Positions 28,128 through 39,332 of a DNA stretch of 64,000 nt are shown piece after piece (the first letter of the stretch is position 1; each line of letters begins with the position of its first letter). This DNA comes from Firmicutes bacterium M10-2 (GTDB lineage Bacteria; Bacillota_I; Bacilli_A; Erysipelotrichales; Erysipelotrichaceae). The notes beneath the pieces were generated by a model. The model was not told the DNA's origin, ran no database searches, and saw only the letters and a program-made list of their open reading frames with translations. The stretch covers positions 122,593 to 186,592 of the forward strand of contig KE159697.1 in the NCBI GenBank assembly GCA_000403415.2, written 5' to 3'. The translations under genes were made by a program, and so were the position numbers.

Positions 28128-28233
28128 GATGATCCATCTTCTTTCTATAAATTTATTATAAACACATTTACCAAAGCGTGACAATTATTTGACTCATTTC
28201 ACACCATACGTCCTACTTTGGGATAGCGGCGCT

Positions 28234-29745
<1,512 letters not shown>

Positions 29746-29767
29746 TTACGTCTTTTTTCATTCAAAA

Positions 29768-29787
29768 AAAGAAGCTTTCGCTTCTTC
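29768..29787. repeat. Left direct repeat (terminator hairpin) flanking MITE copy 1
   Basis: AAAGAAGCTTTCGCTTCTTC, itself a hairpin, repeated exactly at 29979-29998 on the other side of the 191-bp element. Confidence 0.85.
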
Positions 29788-29978
29788 CAGGCTGTTGACA
29801 AAGTCGATTTTTCAAATCGGCTTTGTCACAGCTTTTTATTTTTCTCCCACAAATGAATAAAAAAAGAGCAATTTGAGGTATTTAAGTACCTAATATTACT
29901 CTTTTTTTAGACCTTTTTACCCACTTTTATTTTATTGAAATTTAATTTTTTCAAAATAGGTAGTTTGTCAACACTCTG
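29788..29978. mobile_element. 191-bp MITE, copy 1
   Basis: Begins CAGGCTGTTGACAAA and ends TTTGTCAACACTCTG, imperfect terminal inverted repeats of 15 bp with two mismatches. It is identical base for base to 58317-58507. Inside are a hairpin next to the left end (GACAAAG...CTTTGTC) and a central terminator-like hairpin bounded by AAAAAGAG and CTCTTTTT. No ORF, so it is non-autonomous. It is inserted within the terminator of the GH1 gene at 30004. Target choice (a palindromic terminator) and long duplication recall IS1182-type elements; that assignment is inference. Confidence 0.85.
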
Positions 29979-29998
29979 AAAGAAGCTTTCGCTTCTTC
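29979..29998. repeat. Right direct repeat flanking MITE copy 1
   Basis: Exact copy of 29768-29787; it now acts as the terminator of the GH1 gene that ends at 30004 on the minus strand. Confidence 0.85.
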
Positions 29999-30003
29999 GA
30001 TTT

Positions 30004-31500
<1,497 letters not shown>

Positions 31501-31514
31501 TCACTGTAGCACAA

Positions 31515-31526
31515 GAAAGCGCTTTC
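31515..31526. promoter_or_regulatory. LacI-family-like operator
   Basis: Perfect 12-bp palindrome GAAAGCGCTTTC, 39 nt upstream of the GH1 start, with a TACAGT-like -10 between them. Sites of this form are bound by LacI/CcpA-family repressors. Confidence 0.5.
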
Positions 31527-31555
31527 CAAAAGAGGAAGTGCGAATGGGATCCGGG

Positions 31556-32203
31556 CTAACTTAAAGAACTTGCGTACTGAACAATTCCGCTTTTCTTTGA
31601 TAAAGCAACAAAACGGCCAACGAGTACAGCGGCCATGATCGTTCCTGCCCCAACTCCTTGAAAAGATCCGAAACAAACGATTGATAAAATCCCGGAAATA
31701 AGCATCAAGCTCAGATCGAAACAATTCTTGATCGTGGCAAATGATTTATTCGTCACTTTGGTCATCGCATGGACGATTCCTTCTCCGGGAACCATGATGA
31801 CTTGAGGGGCGACCTCCAAGCTCACACCAAATCCCAAAAAGGCACATCCTGCCACAAGGCAAACGATTTTACTGATCAAACGGCTTGGTTCAAGGAACAC
31901 CAAGAGTGTCATTGCCAAATCAATTAATGCACTGAATACGATATTTACGATAATTTGAAACCACTGTATTCGTTCAAATTCTTTTTTCAATAAGATCATC
32001 TGAATCACAATAAACCCCATGTTGATCAAAAAAGTCCAGAGTCCAAAGGAAAGATGGGCAAATGACAGGGATAAAACATAAGGAACCGAAGAGATTGGAC
32101 TGGTTCCTATTCCGGCTTTCGTGATAAGGGCAATCCCAAATGCATTGATTAATAAACCACATAGAAAAAGCGCATATCGTTTAATCATTGTTTGATTCAT
32201 CAT
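31556..32203 (-). CDS. YczE/YitT-like integral membrane protein
   Basis: 215 aa with five to six helices. GIALITKAGIGTSPISSVPYVLS, CAFLGFGVSLEV and VPGEGIVHAMTKVT are characteristic of the YczE/DUF6198 group of Bacillota; molecular function is unknown. The ATG pair at 32203/32200 follows GGAGGGGAAAT; either could be used. The gene overlaps the 3' end of the MarR gene by about 20 nt and is probably the regulated partner of that repressor. Confidence 0.8.
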   Translation of the reverse strand: MMNQTMIKRYALFLCGLLINAFGIALITKAGIGTSPISSVPYVLSLSFAHLSFGLWTFLINMGFIVIQMILLKKEFERIQWFQIIVNIVFSALIDLAMTLLVFLEPSRLISKIVCLVAGCAFLGFGVSLEVAPQVIMVPGEGIVHAMTKVTNKSFATIKNCFDLSLMLISGILSIVCFGSFQGVGAGTIMAAVLVGRFVALSKKSGIVQYASSLS

Positions 32204-32618
32204 ATTTCCCCTCCATATTTTTTTGTACTTTGCGAAGCAATCGGAAAAGCTCGCCAACTTCTTCTTGCGAAAATTCGTTTAAAGCGATCCGATCAACGTT
32301 TGCTCCTGCTTCAATTACTTTTTCGGCAAGTTTCTTTCCTTTTTGGGTCAATTCGATCTGATGCGATCTTCGATCTTCCAGGCTGGCTCTTTTTACTACG
32401 AGTCCTTTTTCAATCATTCGATAGCATAGCGAAGTCATTGTTGATTTATCCTGACAACATATTTTTGAAATTTCTTTTGGAGTCAAACTTCCTCTTTCAT
32501 AGAGGGTCTGCAATATTTTAGGCTGCCCCGGATAAAGGTCGAATGCAGCACAAAGAGCCACCATTTTTCGATTCGTTTGATAAAAGGTCTGCATCAACAA
32601 AAAATGAAATTGTTCCAT
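32181..32618 (-). CDS. MarR-family transcriptional regulator
   Basis: 145 aa, winged helix. LTPKEISKICCQDKSTMTSLCYRMIEKGLV is the recognition region and RASLEDRRSHQIELTQKG the wing with its DRR signature. Two inverted repeats (AATAGTTT..AAACTATT and TTAGTTTG..CAAACTAA) overlap its promoter, so autorepression with the membrane gene behind it is expected. The ligand is unknown. Confidence 0.92.
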   Translation of the reverse strand: MEQFHFLLMQTFYQTNRKMVALCAAFDLYPGQPKILQTLYERGSLTPKEISKICCQDKSTMTSLCYRMIEKGLVVKRASLEDRRSHQIELTQKGKKLAEKVIEAGANVDRIALNEFSQEEVGELFRLLRKVQKNMEGKYDESNND

Positions 32619-32631
32619 ATATCCTCCTTGA

Positions 32632-32655
32632 AAATAGTTTTAATTCAAACTATTT
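32632..32655. promoter_or_regulatory. MarR operator 1
   Basis: AAATAGTTT and AAACTATTT separated by 6 nt, immediately upstream of the marR ribosome binding site. Confidence 0.65.
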
Positions 32656-32669
32656 TATCTTACTCTTTA

Positions 32670-32691
32670 TTTAGTTTGTATGCAAACTAAA
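32670..32691. promoter_or_regulatory. MarR operator 2 with promoter
   Basis: TTTAGTTTG and CAAACTAAA around a 4-nt centre. The -35 element TTGCAT of the marR promoter (17 nt to TAAGAT) lies within it. The half-site AGTTTG is shared with operator 1. Confidence 0.65.
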
Positions 32692-32753
32692 TTGAAACCG
32701 TTTTCTTAAAAATTCATCCGCAAAAATCCGAAAACATGAGTATAATGAGAGGC

Positions 32754-33557
32754 ATGAACGAAAAAATAAAAAAAATCAATCAACAAATCGACGAAGAAAT
32801 GGAAGAAGAAGAAACCGAAGAGACAAAAGAAATAGAAGAAGAAAATTCTTTTGATCTTGAATTTCTGGAATGTGAAAAAAGGCATGTTTTTTTAATCTTG
32901 ATGTTTGTGGGCGGCTTTTACGGAGCCTATACATATTCTATTCGCGGTGGTGTATTCTGCAATGCACAAACAGCCAACTTTGTTTTATTTGCGATGTCGA
33001 TAGGAAACGGTCAATTAATGAAAGGACTTTATTATTTGGTTCCGATGACCGCCTATTTGTTAGGAACCATCGTATCGGAAGCCCTTCCTTCCCCGATTAA
33101 GCGACATCACATATTTCGCTGGGATACCCTCTTGATTGCGATTGAAATTCTCGCAGTCATCCTTTTAGGGTTTATTCCGGATAGTGCTCCTTTTCAGATT
33201 ACTCAGATCACGATCAATATTCTTTGTTCAATGCAGTATAATACATTTCGGCAAGCACGCGGCATTCCGATGGCTACGACATTTTGCACCAACCATGTGC
33301 GTCAACTTGGAATTCATATTGTCAAAGCGATCAAGCATCCGGAAAACAAAGGATTTTCCAATCGGGCCATTCTCCATTTGGGAATGCTGCTCATCTTTAT
33401 TTGCGGTGGTGCTGTATCCGCTTGGTTGTGTTCCGTTTTTTCGGGAAAAGCGATTTGGTTTGCGCTCATTCCTCTGATTTTTTTATTTGTACAACTTGTT
33501 TATGCGGATCTGATCAAAGAAAAAGAAGTCTTAGATATGACCCCGAAAGGTCATTAA
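32754..33557 (+). CDS. YoaK/DUF1275 family membrane protein
   Basis: 267 aa. An acidic N-terminal tail rich in Glu (about residues 10-30) precedes a six-helix DUF1275 domain: GGFYGAYTYSIRGGVFCNAQTANFV and NTFRQARGIPMATTFCTNHVRQLG are family motifs. Function is unknown. The TATAAT at 32741-32746 lies upstream so closely that the mRNA would start at or next to the ATG at 32754, so translation may be leaderless. In-frame starts further upstream overlap the promoter and are rejected. Confidence 0.82.
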   Translation: MNEKIKKINQQIDEEMEEEETEETKEIEEENSFDLEFLECEKRHVFLILMFVGGFYGAYTYSIRGGVFCNAQTANFVLFAMSIGNGQLMKGLYYLVPMTAYLLGTIVSEALPSPIKRHHIFRWDTLLIAIEILAVILLGFIPDSAPFQITQITINILCSMQYNTFRQARGIPMATTFCTNHVRQLGIHIVKAIKHPENKGFSNRAILHLGMLLIFICGGAVSAWLCSVFSGKAIWFALIPLIFLFVQLVYADLIKEKEVLDMTPKGH

Positions 33558-33570
33558 GACTTCTTTTTTT
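33524..33570 (+). terminator. Terminator overlapping the yoaK-like stop
   Basis: AGAAGTCTTA pairs with TAAGACTTCT across an inner stem (ATGACC/GGTCAT), then seven T residues. The TAA stop is inside the 3' arm. Confidence 0.8.
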
Positions 33571-33687
33571 TCGCATATATGAAACAAAAAGATTTTTTGT
33601 GTTTATGCGCATATACAGAAGATTCTATCCCCTTACTTCCATTGTACGCTTTTATTTTGAAATCTCTACCCTAAAATCGCGTTTTTT

Positions 33688-34713
33688 TCAACTTTTTGCT
33701 TCTTTTTTCGATTTTTCTCCCCAAAATCGCTCTTTTTGCTTTTTGCTCAATTTGTCCATATAGGTTTGCTTGCATTGAACAAATTCATCCAGATCCATAA
33801 GAATGTGGAACAAATAAGCTCGGCTTTCAAATTCTTCCCGCGTTTTGGGCAAAGGTTCTTCCTCCATTGCCTTTAATAAGTGACGAAGCTCCTTTTGCTG
33901 TTTGTACGGCGCATTGGTTTCGGTTACATATCGTGCAAGATAGCGAATATAATGTACGACGATTTTGGTTTGCTCAGGCTGCATAGGCATATGGGAAAGC
34001 TCCCATACTATATTTTTCAGCCTATGGCTTTGCATGAACCGCATTCGAAAATAATTCACATAATAATTCGTATGCCTGGAAAATGTGTTTTCTTCAAAGT
34101 CTTTGGCAAGATCATACGCCTGCCGTAAAGTTTCTTCGTATGTTTCCAAGCTGACTTTCCGATCAGAGCTGTCGGAAAGATAATCGGCAATCTGACCTAA
34201 AAGATCGATAAGTTTCTGTTCGCTTTCTTTAACATACAAGCCTAATTGTTTTTGTACTGCATGTTTTGTATACAATTGATTGATGATCAAAGCACAAAGC
34301 ACGCCGATCAATACAATCAAAAACTCATGAATGATCATTTCCACGCTAAAATCCGTATAGGTCATGAAATGAGAACAAATGACTCCATTCACCGCAAGCG
34401 TGGACATGAGATTGAACGCTTTGCAAAACCAGTATAAAAAGGCCATACCGATCCCAAATGATATTATAGGTTGTCTGCACAATGTATAGACAAACCAAGA
34501 AATAAAAACAGTTACAAAATAAGTCAAAAGGCGGTATAAGGTCAGCCGAAGCGTATCCCATCGGCTTGAAAGAAGCGTAATCAGTGCAATGCTTCCTGCA
34601 GCATACGGTGTCATGATGTTCAATTGTTCACAAATAAGGACGGCTGCCATACTGCCAAGGAACAATTTGAATCCGATGAATAACGTTTGTTTTTGGTTAA
34701 AGGACAAATGCAT
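33688..34713 (-). CDS. FUSC/aromatic acid exporter family protein
   Basis: 341 aa. An N-terminal membrane domain of about six helices (residues 10-160, with LLSSRWDTLRLTLYRLLTYF) is followed by a long helical cytoplasmic part, the organisation of the ArAE_1/FUSC-like family in Bacillota. Substrate unknown. It starts 4 nt after the SDR stop, so the two are co-transcribed. Confidence 0.8.
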   Translation of the reverse strand: MHLSFNQKQTLFIGFKLFLGSMAAVLICEQLNIMTPYAAGSIALITLLSSRWDTLRLTLYRLLTYFVTVFISWFVYTLCRQPIISFGIGMAFLYWFCKAFNLMSTLAVNGVICSHFMTYTDFSVEMIIHEFLIVLIGVLCALIINQLYTKHAVQKQLGLYVKESEQKLIDLLGQIADYLSDSSDRKVSLETYEETLRQAYDLAKDFEENTFSRHTNYYVNYFRMRFMQSHRLKNIVWELSHMPMQPEQTKIVVHYIRYLARYVTETNAPYKQQKELRHLLKAMEEEPLPKTREEFESRAYLFHILMDLDEFVQCKQTYMDKLSKKQKERFWGEKSKKEAKS

Positions 34714-34717
34714 AATA

Positions 34718-35515
34718 TTACGGACGTTGACCCAAACCTCCCTCTAAGGTAATCGTTTCTCCGGTCATATATTTCAATGATGAAGACATCAAGGTAACGC
34801 ACGCTTTTCCGATATCATTCATCGGATCGCCGAAATATCCTATTGGCGGCATATGAACGTTTTTCTCATACGCTTGCGGATATTGTTCTTTGAATTTTTC
34901 CAGTTGACCGGTCCATGCCAGCGGACAAACAATATTTACATTGATTCCGTCTTTGGCCCATTCTGTGGCGGCTACACGGGAAAGTCCGCGAATGCCTTCT
35001 TTTGCGGCAGCATAGCTGCATTGTCCCTGGTTTCCGAACAAAGCGGCTCCCGATCCGAAATTAATGACCGATCCTTTTGTTTTTTTCAAATAAGGATAAG
35101 CGGCTTTCATATAAAAATACGTTGCATAAAGTCCGGAATAGATCGCAAGATCAAATTGTTCGAGCGTTTGCTCTTGCAATGAAACTCCGGAAGCGCTCGC
35201 TTGAGCACAATTGACGAGTCCGTCGATTTGTCCGAATGTCTTGATTGTTTCGTCAATAACATGCTGTACGGTCGCCTGATTGTCTTTTCCGGCTTCTACA
35301 TCGGCTTGAACAGGCAAAACACAAACTCCGTATTGAGCTTCGATATTTTTCTTTGCCTCATTCAGCTTGTCCGTATTTCTTCCGGTAATGACAATATTCC
35401 ATCCTTCTTGAGCGAAGGCGCAAGCGACACCGTAACCGATCGCCCCGGGACGTCCGTTGCTTAACAAAACGCATCCTCCCCCGGTAACAATCACTGTTTT
35501 TCGTTGCGTTTCCAT
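34718..35515 (-). CDS. Short-chain dehydrogenase/reductase
   Basis: 265-aa SDR-fold oxidoreductase. TVIVTGGG and PGAIGYGVACAFAQEG form the nucleotide site with a short insertion between the glycines. NCAQAS, catalytic Ser in VINFGSGAA and YAAAK (Tyr, Lys) follow. ITGRN after strand 2 favours NADP. Start 35515 follows GAGG at 8 nt. The substrate cannot be assigned; pairing with a FUSC exporter is noted. Confidence 0.87.
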   Translation of the reverse strand: METQRKTVIVTGGGCVLLSNGRPGAIGYGVACAFAQEGWNIVITGRNTDKLNEAKKNIEAQYGVCVLPVQADVEAGKDNQATVQHVIDETIKTFGQIDGLVNCAQASASGVSLQEQTLEQFDLAIYSGLYATYFYMKAAYPYLKKTKGSVINFGSGAALFGNQGQCSYAAAKEGIRGLSRVAATEWAKDGINVNIVCPLAWTGQLEKFKEQYPQAYEKNVHMPPIGYFGDPMNDIGKACVTLMSSSLKYMTGETITLEGGLGQRP

Positions 35516-35589
35516 ATTTGGTACCTCACTTTTTTCCACATTATCATGATTTTAGGATACAATCAAATTAAACGTTGGAGGAGAAAAGG

Positions 35590-36186
35590 ATGAATGAAGA
35601 GCGTCGACTACAAGCACAAATTAATTTTTCGAAAGAAATCGATAAGGAAAAACAAATCGAAAGAAAGACTTTGATTTCAGGTGCTTCTCGCTTTGAAAAT
35701 GATGCCGAGCATGCTTGGCATGCCGCATTGATGGCTATCGTACTGCATGAATACGCAAACGAAGAAATTGATCTTTTAAAAACGGTTTGTATGCTTTTGA
35801 TCCATGATATCGTGGAAATTGATGCAGGTGACACCTATGCTTATGATGAGCAAGGACAGATCAATCATTACGAACGAGAAGAAAAAGCGGCCAATCGAAT
35901 TTTCGGTCTACTTCCCGATGACCAAAAGAAACAGTTTATCGCATTATGGAAAGAGTTTGAGGAACGTTCAAGCGCGGAGGCCCGCTTTGCACGCTGCTTG
36001 GATAACTTTCAACCGACGATGCTCAATGATGCGACCGGCGGTGAAATGTGGAAACGAAACGAAATCAAACTTTCTCAAGTTCTGAAACGTAACGAGCCAT
36101 CTAAAACGGGATCTCAAACTCTTTGGGATTATGCGTTGGAGCAATTTATTACGCCTCATATTGGCAAAGAATTAAAAAATGAATAA
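35590..36186 (+). CDS. HD-domain phosphohydrolase (YfbR-like)
   Basis: 198 aa. HD metal motif in order: H in NDAEHAWHAALMA, HD in LLIHDIVEID, and a later D in ARCLDNFQP. This is the arrangement of YfbR-type 5'-deoxynucleotidases and related HD hydrolases. The ATG at 35590 with GGAGGAGAAAAGG is preferred over the upstream TTG. Divergent from the SDR gene. Confidence 0.88.
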   Translation: MNEERRLQAQINFSKEIDKEKQIERKTLISGASRFENDAEHAWHAALMAIVLHEYANEEIDLLKTVCMLLIHDIVEIDAGDTYAYDEQGQINHYEREEKAANRIFGLLPDDQKKQFIALWKEFEERSSAEARFARCLDNFQPTMLNDATGGEMWKRNEIKLSQVLKRNEPSKTGSQTLWDYALEQFITPHIGKELKNE

Positions 36187-36253
36187 ATTTTCATTATTTT
36201 CAATTTGTTTCATCTTTTGTATAATAGATGAGTCGAATTAAGGAGAGATTATT

Positions 36254-37285
36254 ATGTCATTTACTATCAATCATGAACTTCCCAGTCCGGATGTCTTGAA
36301 AGAGCTTATTCCGCTTGATGAAAGATCCAGGCAAGTCAAGGAAACACGAGATCAGGAAATCAAAGATATATTTACAGGAAAATCGGATAAATTTATTTTA
36401 ATTGTCGGACCATGCTCTGCTGATAACCCGGAAACGGTGATCGAATATGTGCATCGTTTAAAAAGCATTGAAGAGAAGATCAAAGATAAAATTTTGATCA
36501 TTCCTCGTGTGTATACGAACAAGCCGAGAACGACGGGAGATGGCTACAAAGGAATGCTTCATCAACCGGATCCAAACGAACCAAGTGACTTGTTGTCGGG
36601 AATCATGACAATTCGGCGCATGCATTTGAGAATCTTGCAGGAAACCGGTCTTTCTGCGGCCGATGAAATGCTGTATCCAAGCAACCGTGATTATTTAAAT
36701 GATTTGCTCAGTTATGAAGCGGTGGGTGCACGCTCTGTCGAAAACCAGCAGCATCGCTTAGTTGCCAGCGGAGCGGACAATCCGGTGGGAATGAAAAATC
36801 CGACCAGCGGTGATTTCTCGGTCATGATCAATTCGGTCACCGCAGCGCAGCATCCGCATAATTTCATTCATCGTTTATATGATGTAGAAACAAGCGGCAA
36901 TCCGTTGGCCCATACGATTTTACGTGGTGGTGTCGATAAATTCGGTACAGCGATTCCAAATTATCATTATGAAGATTTGATGCGTCTTTTGAATGAATAC
37001 AAAAAAACAGACCTCAAAAACCCTGCTGTCATCGTGGATTGCAATCACTACAATTCCGGGAAAAAGTACAAGGAGCAAATTCGCATAGCCAAAGAAGTGC
37101 TTCATTCGAGAAACTACAATCCGGAATTAAAAGATCTTGTAAAAGGATTAATGATAGAAAGCTATTTGGAAGAAGGACGCCAAGATATTTGCGAAGATAT
37201 GGTTCCGGGAAAATCCATCACAGATCCTTGCCTTGGCTGGGAAGATACGGAACGGCTTATTTACGAAATTTACGAAAAATGCTGA
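36254..37285 (+). CDS. 3-deoxy-7-phosphoheptulonate (DAHP) synthase
   Basis: 343-aa class I-alpha DAHP synthase (AroF/G/H type). It condenses PEP and erythrose-4-phosphate in the first step of aromatic amino acid synthesis. Signatures are LIVGPCSAD, PRVYTNKPRTT (KPRTT phosphate site), GARSVENQQHR and DCNHYNSGKKY. TATAAT lies upstream with a weak -35, and a terminator follows at once, so it is monocistronic. Feedback specificity (Phe, Tyr or Trp) cannot be told from the sequence alone. Confidence 0.93.
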   Translation: MSFTINHELPSPDVLKELIPLDERSRQVKETRDQEIKDIFTGKSDKFILIVGPCSADNPETVIEYVHRLKSIEEKIKDKILIIPRVYTNKPRTTGDGYKGMLHQPDPNEPSDLLSGIMTIRRMHLRILQETGLSAADEMLYPSNRDYLNDLLSYEAVGARSVENQQHRLVASGADNPVGMKNPTSGDFSVMINSVTAAQHPHNFIHRLYDVETSGNPLAHTILRGGVDKFGTAIPNYHYEDLMRLLNEYKKTDLKNPAVIVDCNHYNSGKKYKEQIRIAKEVLHSRNYNPELKDLVKGLMIESYLEEGRQDICEDMVPGKSITDPCLGWEDTERLIYEIYEKC

Positions 37286-37289
37286 GATC

Positions 37290-37324
37290 AGGATCGTTGT
37301 CACATAGACTCGATCCTTTTTTTC
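37290..37324 (+). terminator. Terminator after DAHP synthase
   Basis: AGGATCG (37290-37296) pairs with CGATCCT (37311-37317), followed by a T run. Confidence 0.85.
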
Positions 37325-37360
37325 AGCGGTTTCTTCTCTGCAATTTTCCGTTTTCGTGCC

Positions 37361-37373
37361 TTATGCAACATAA
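37361..37373. promoter_or_regulatory. Palindrome at the hcp promoter
   Basis: TTATGCAACATAA (5-3-5 inverted repeat) occupies the place of a -35 box for the TATAAT at 37391-37396. A poor -35 covered by a palindrome suggests an activator site, for example of a CRP/FNR-type regulator responding to nitric oxide or redox state. Confidence 0.45.
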
Positions 37374-37425
37374 CTTTCTGCTGAAAAACTTATAATGTTG
37401 TTTAAAACAAATAAGGAGGAAAAAG

Positions 37426-39072
37426 ATGGAACCAAAAATGTTTTGTTTTCAATGTCAAGAAACAGCCGGATGCAAAGGCTGTACGATAAGGGGTGTATGT
37501 GGGAAAACGCCTGATGTTGCAGCGATGCAAGATTTGCTTGTCTATGTAAGCAAAGGAATCTGTGCTGTAACGACCATGCTTCGCAGCGAAGGAAAAGAAG
37601 TCAGTGCAGATGTCAATCATCTTATTACATTAAACCTTTTCACAACAATTACCAATGCCAATTTCGATAAAAAAAGCATCGAAAAAAGAATTGCGGATAC
37701 ACTGGAGGCAAAACGTATCCTGCTTCAGGAAATTGATGATCTTTCCTCTTTACCGTCAGCCGCCTTATGGGATGGAACGGATGACTGGGAAGAAAAAGCA
37801 AAAACTGTCGGAGTCCTTTCGACAACAGATGAAGACATTCGTTCGCTTCGCGAATTGATCACTTACGGACTCAAGGGCTTATCGGCTTATTCCAAACATG
37901 CCAATGTACTGCTTCATGACAACGAGGAAATAGATGCTTTCCTTCAAAGAGCTCTTGCCGCTACACTTGACGACACCTTAAGTATTGACGATCTTATCGC
38001 TCTTACTTTGGAAACCGGAAAATACGGTGTTGCCGGTATGAAGCTTCTTGATGAAGCCAATACCGGGACTTTCGGAAATCCGGAAATCACAAAAGTAAAC
38101 ATCGGGGTTCGAAACAATCCGGGAATCCTGGTTTCCGGTCACGACTTGCAGGATCTTGAAATGCTTCTTGAACAAACGCAAGGAACCGGAGTTGATGTAT
38201 ACACGCATTCGGAAATGCTTCCTGCCCATTACTATCCTGCTTTTAAAAAATACCCGAATTTTGCAGGCAACTACGGAAACGCATGGTGGAAACAAAATGA
38301 AGAGTTTGAATCATTTAATGGTCCGATCCTTATGACGACCAATTGTATCGTCCCTCCGAAAGCAAGTTACAAAGATCGTCTTTATACGACGGGTGCTGCC
38401 GGCTATCCGGGATGCACACACATTGAAGGAGAAATCGGAGAAAAGAAAGATTTCACCGCATTGATTGAACATGCCAAAAATTGTCCGGCTCCCACTGAAA
38501 TCGAAACCGGAGAAATTGTCGGCGGCTTTGCTCATGCTCAGGTCGTTGATCTTGCCGATCAAATTGTTGATTGTGTAAAGAGCGGTGCAATCAAAAAATT
38601 TGTTGTGATGGCCGGTTGTGATGGCAGAATGAAAAGTCGTGAATATTACACGCGGTTTGCCAAACAGCTTCCTGAAGATGTCGTGATCCTTACTGCAGGA
38701 TGTGCAAAATACAAATACAATAAGCTCAACTTAGGGGATATTAACGGAATTCCTCGCGTACTTGATGCGGGACAGTGCAATGATTCCTATTCTCTGGTCG
38801 TGATCGCTCTCAAGCTTAAAGAAATTTTCGGACTTGATGATATCAACGATCTGCCAATTGTATACAATATTGCCTGGTATGAACAAAAAGCTGTTATCGT
38901 TTTACTTTCACTATTGTATTTGGGTGTGAAAAACATTCATCTTGGTCCGACTCTTCCGGCTTTCTTAAGTCCGAATGTCATCAAAGTGCTTGTGAAAAAC
39001 TTCGGTATCGCTCAAATCGGAACAGTGGAAGACGATCTGAAACTGTTTTTCAAAAATGATTCGAAATTTTAA
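37426..39072 (+). CDS. hcp: Hydroxylamine reductase / hybrid-cluster protein
   Basis: 548-aa cytoplasmic iron-sulfur protein. The N-terminal CX2CX8CX5C motif (C7, C10, C19, C25) binds the [4Fe-4S] cluster. C-terminal segments [18 protein letters not shown] and [10 protein letters not shown] contain ligands of the hybrid cluster. Known roles are nitric oxide reduction or protein S-nitrosylation and hydroxylamine reduction under anaerobiosis, so it supports an anaerobic lifestyle. Strong ribosome binding site AAGGAGGAAAAAG. No hcr partner gene adjoins. Confidence 0.95.
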   Translation: MEPKMFCFQCQETAGCKGCTIRGVCGKTPDVAAMQDLLVYVSKGICAVTTMLRSEGKEVSADVNHLITLNLFTTITNANFDKKSIEKRIADTLEAKRILLQEIDDLSSLPSAALWDGTDDWEEKAKTVGVLSTTDEDIRSLRELITYGLKGLSAYSKHANVLLHDNEEIDAFLQRALAATLDDTLSIDDLIALTLETGKYGVAGMKLLDEANTGTFGNPEITKVNIGVRNNPGILVSGHDLQDLEMLLEQTQGTGVDVYTHSEMLPAHYYPAFKKYPNFAGNYGNAWWKQNEEFESFNGPILMTTNCIVPPKASYKDRLYTTGAAGYPGCTHIEGEIGEKKDFTALIEHAKNCPAPTEIETGEIVGGFAHAQVVDLADQIVDCVKSGAIKKFVVMAGCDGRMKSREYYTRFAKQLPEDVVILTAGCAKYKYNKLNLGDINGIPRVLDAGQCNDSYSLVVIALKLKEIFGLDDINDLPIVYNIAWYEQKAVIVLLSLLYLGVKNIHLGPTLPAFLSPNVIKVLVKNFGIAQIGTVEDDLKLFFKNDSKF

Positions 39073-39116
39073 TTTTCTCAACATCTCTCCTCTTTTTAAA
39101 AAGCAGGAATTGATTT

Positions 39117-39150
39117 AAAGTGAACCCCAAAATGAGGTGGTTCACTTTTT
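39117..39150 (+). terminator. Terminator after hcp
   Basis: AAAGTGAACC (39117-39126) and GGTTCACTTT (39139-39148), then T residues. It may be part of the neighbouring IS remnant rather than native to hcp. Confidence 0.7.
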
Positions 39151-39190
39151 CTATGTCTAAAATAAACGATCAACAGCGATCGGAAATATC

Positions 39191-39298
39191 GGATCCGGCT
39201 GCTTGATTGTCATGGAAAACTTTTTATCGAGTATTGCAATAACACAAAAATTAAAAGGATTAACTCCTATCGAATATAGGAATCAATCCTTTCGTTGA
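39191..39298 (+). pseudogene. IS3-family transposase remnant (OrfB C-terminus)
   Basis: In-frame piece of about 35 codons: SGCLIVMENFL corresponds to the conserved region around the last DDE glutamate, and then, after a large internal deletion, QKLKGLTPIEYRNQSF and a stop form the typical C-terminus of IS3/IS150-type transposases. No start codon or remaining catalytic core. The rest of 39073-39332 holds no gene. Confidence 0.75.
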
Positions 39299-39332
39299 AA
39301 CAAATTTTTATAGTGTCCAAGGCTTTTTTATA

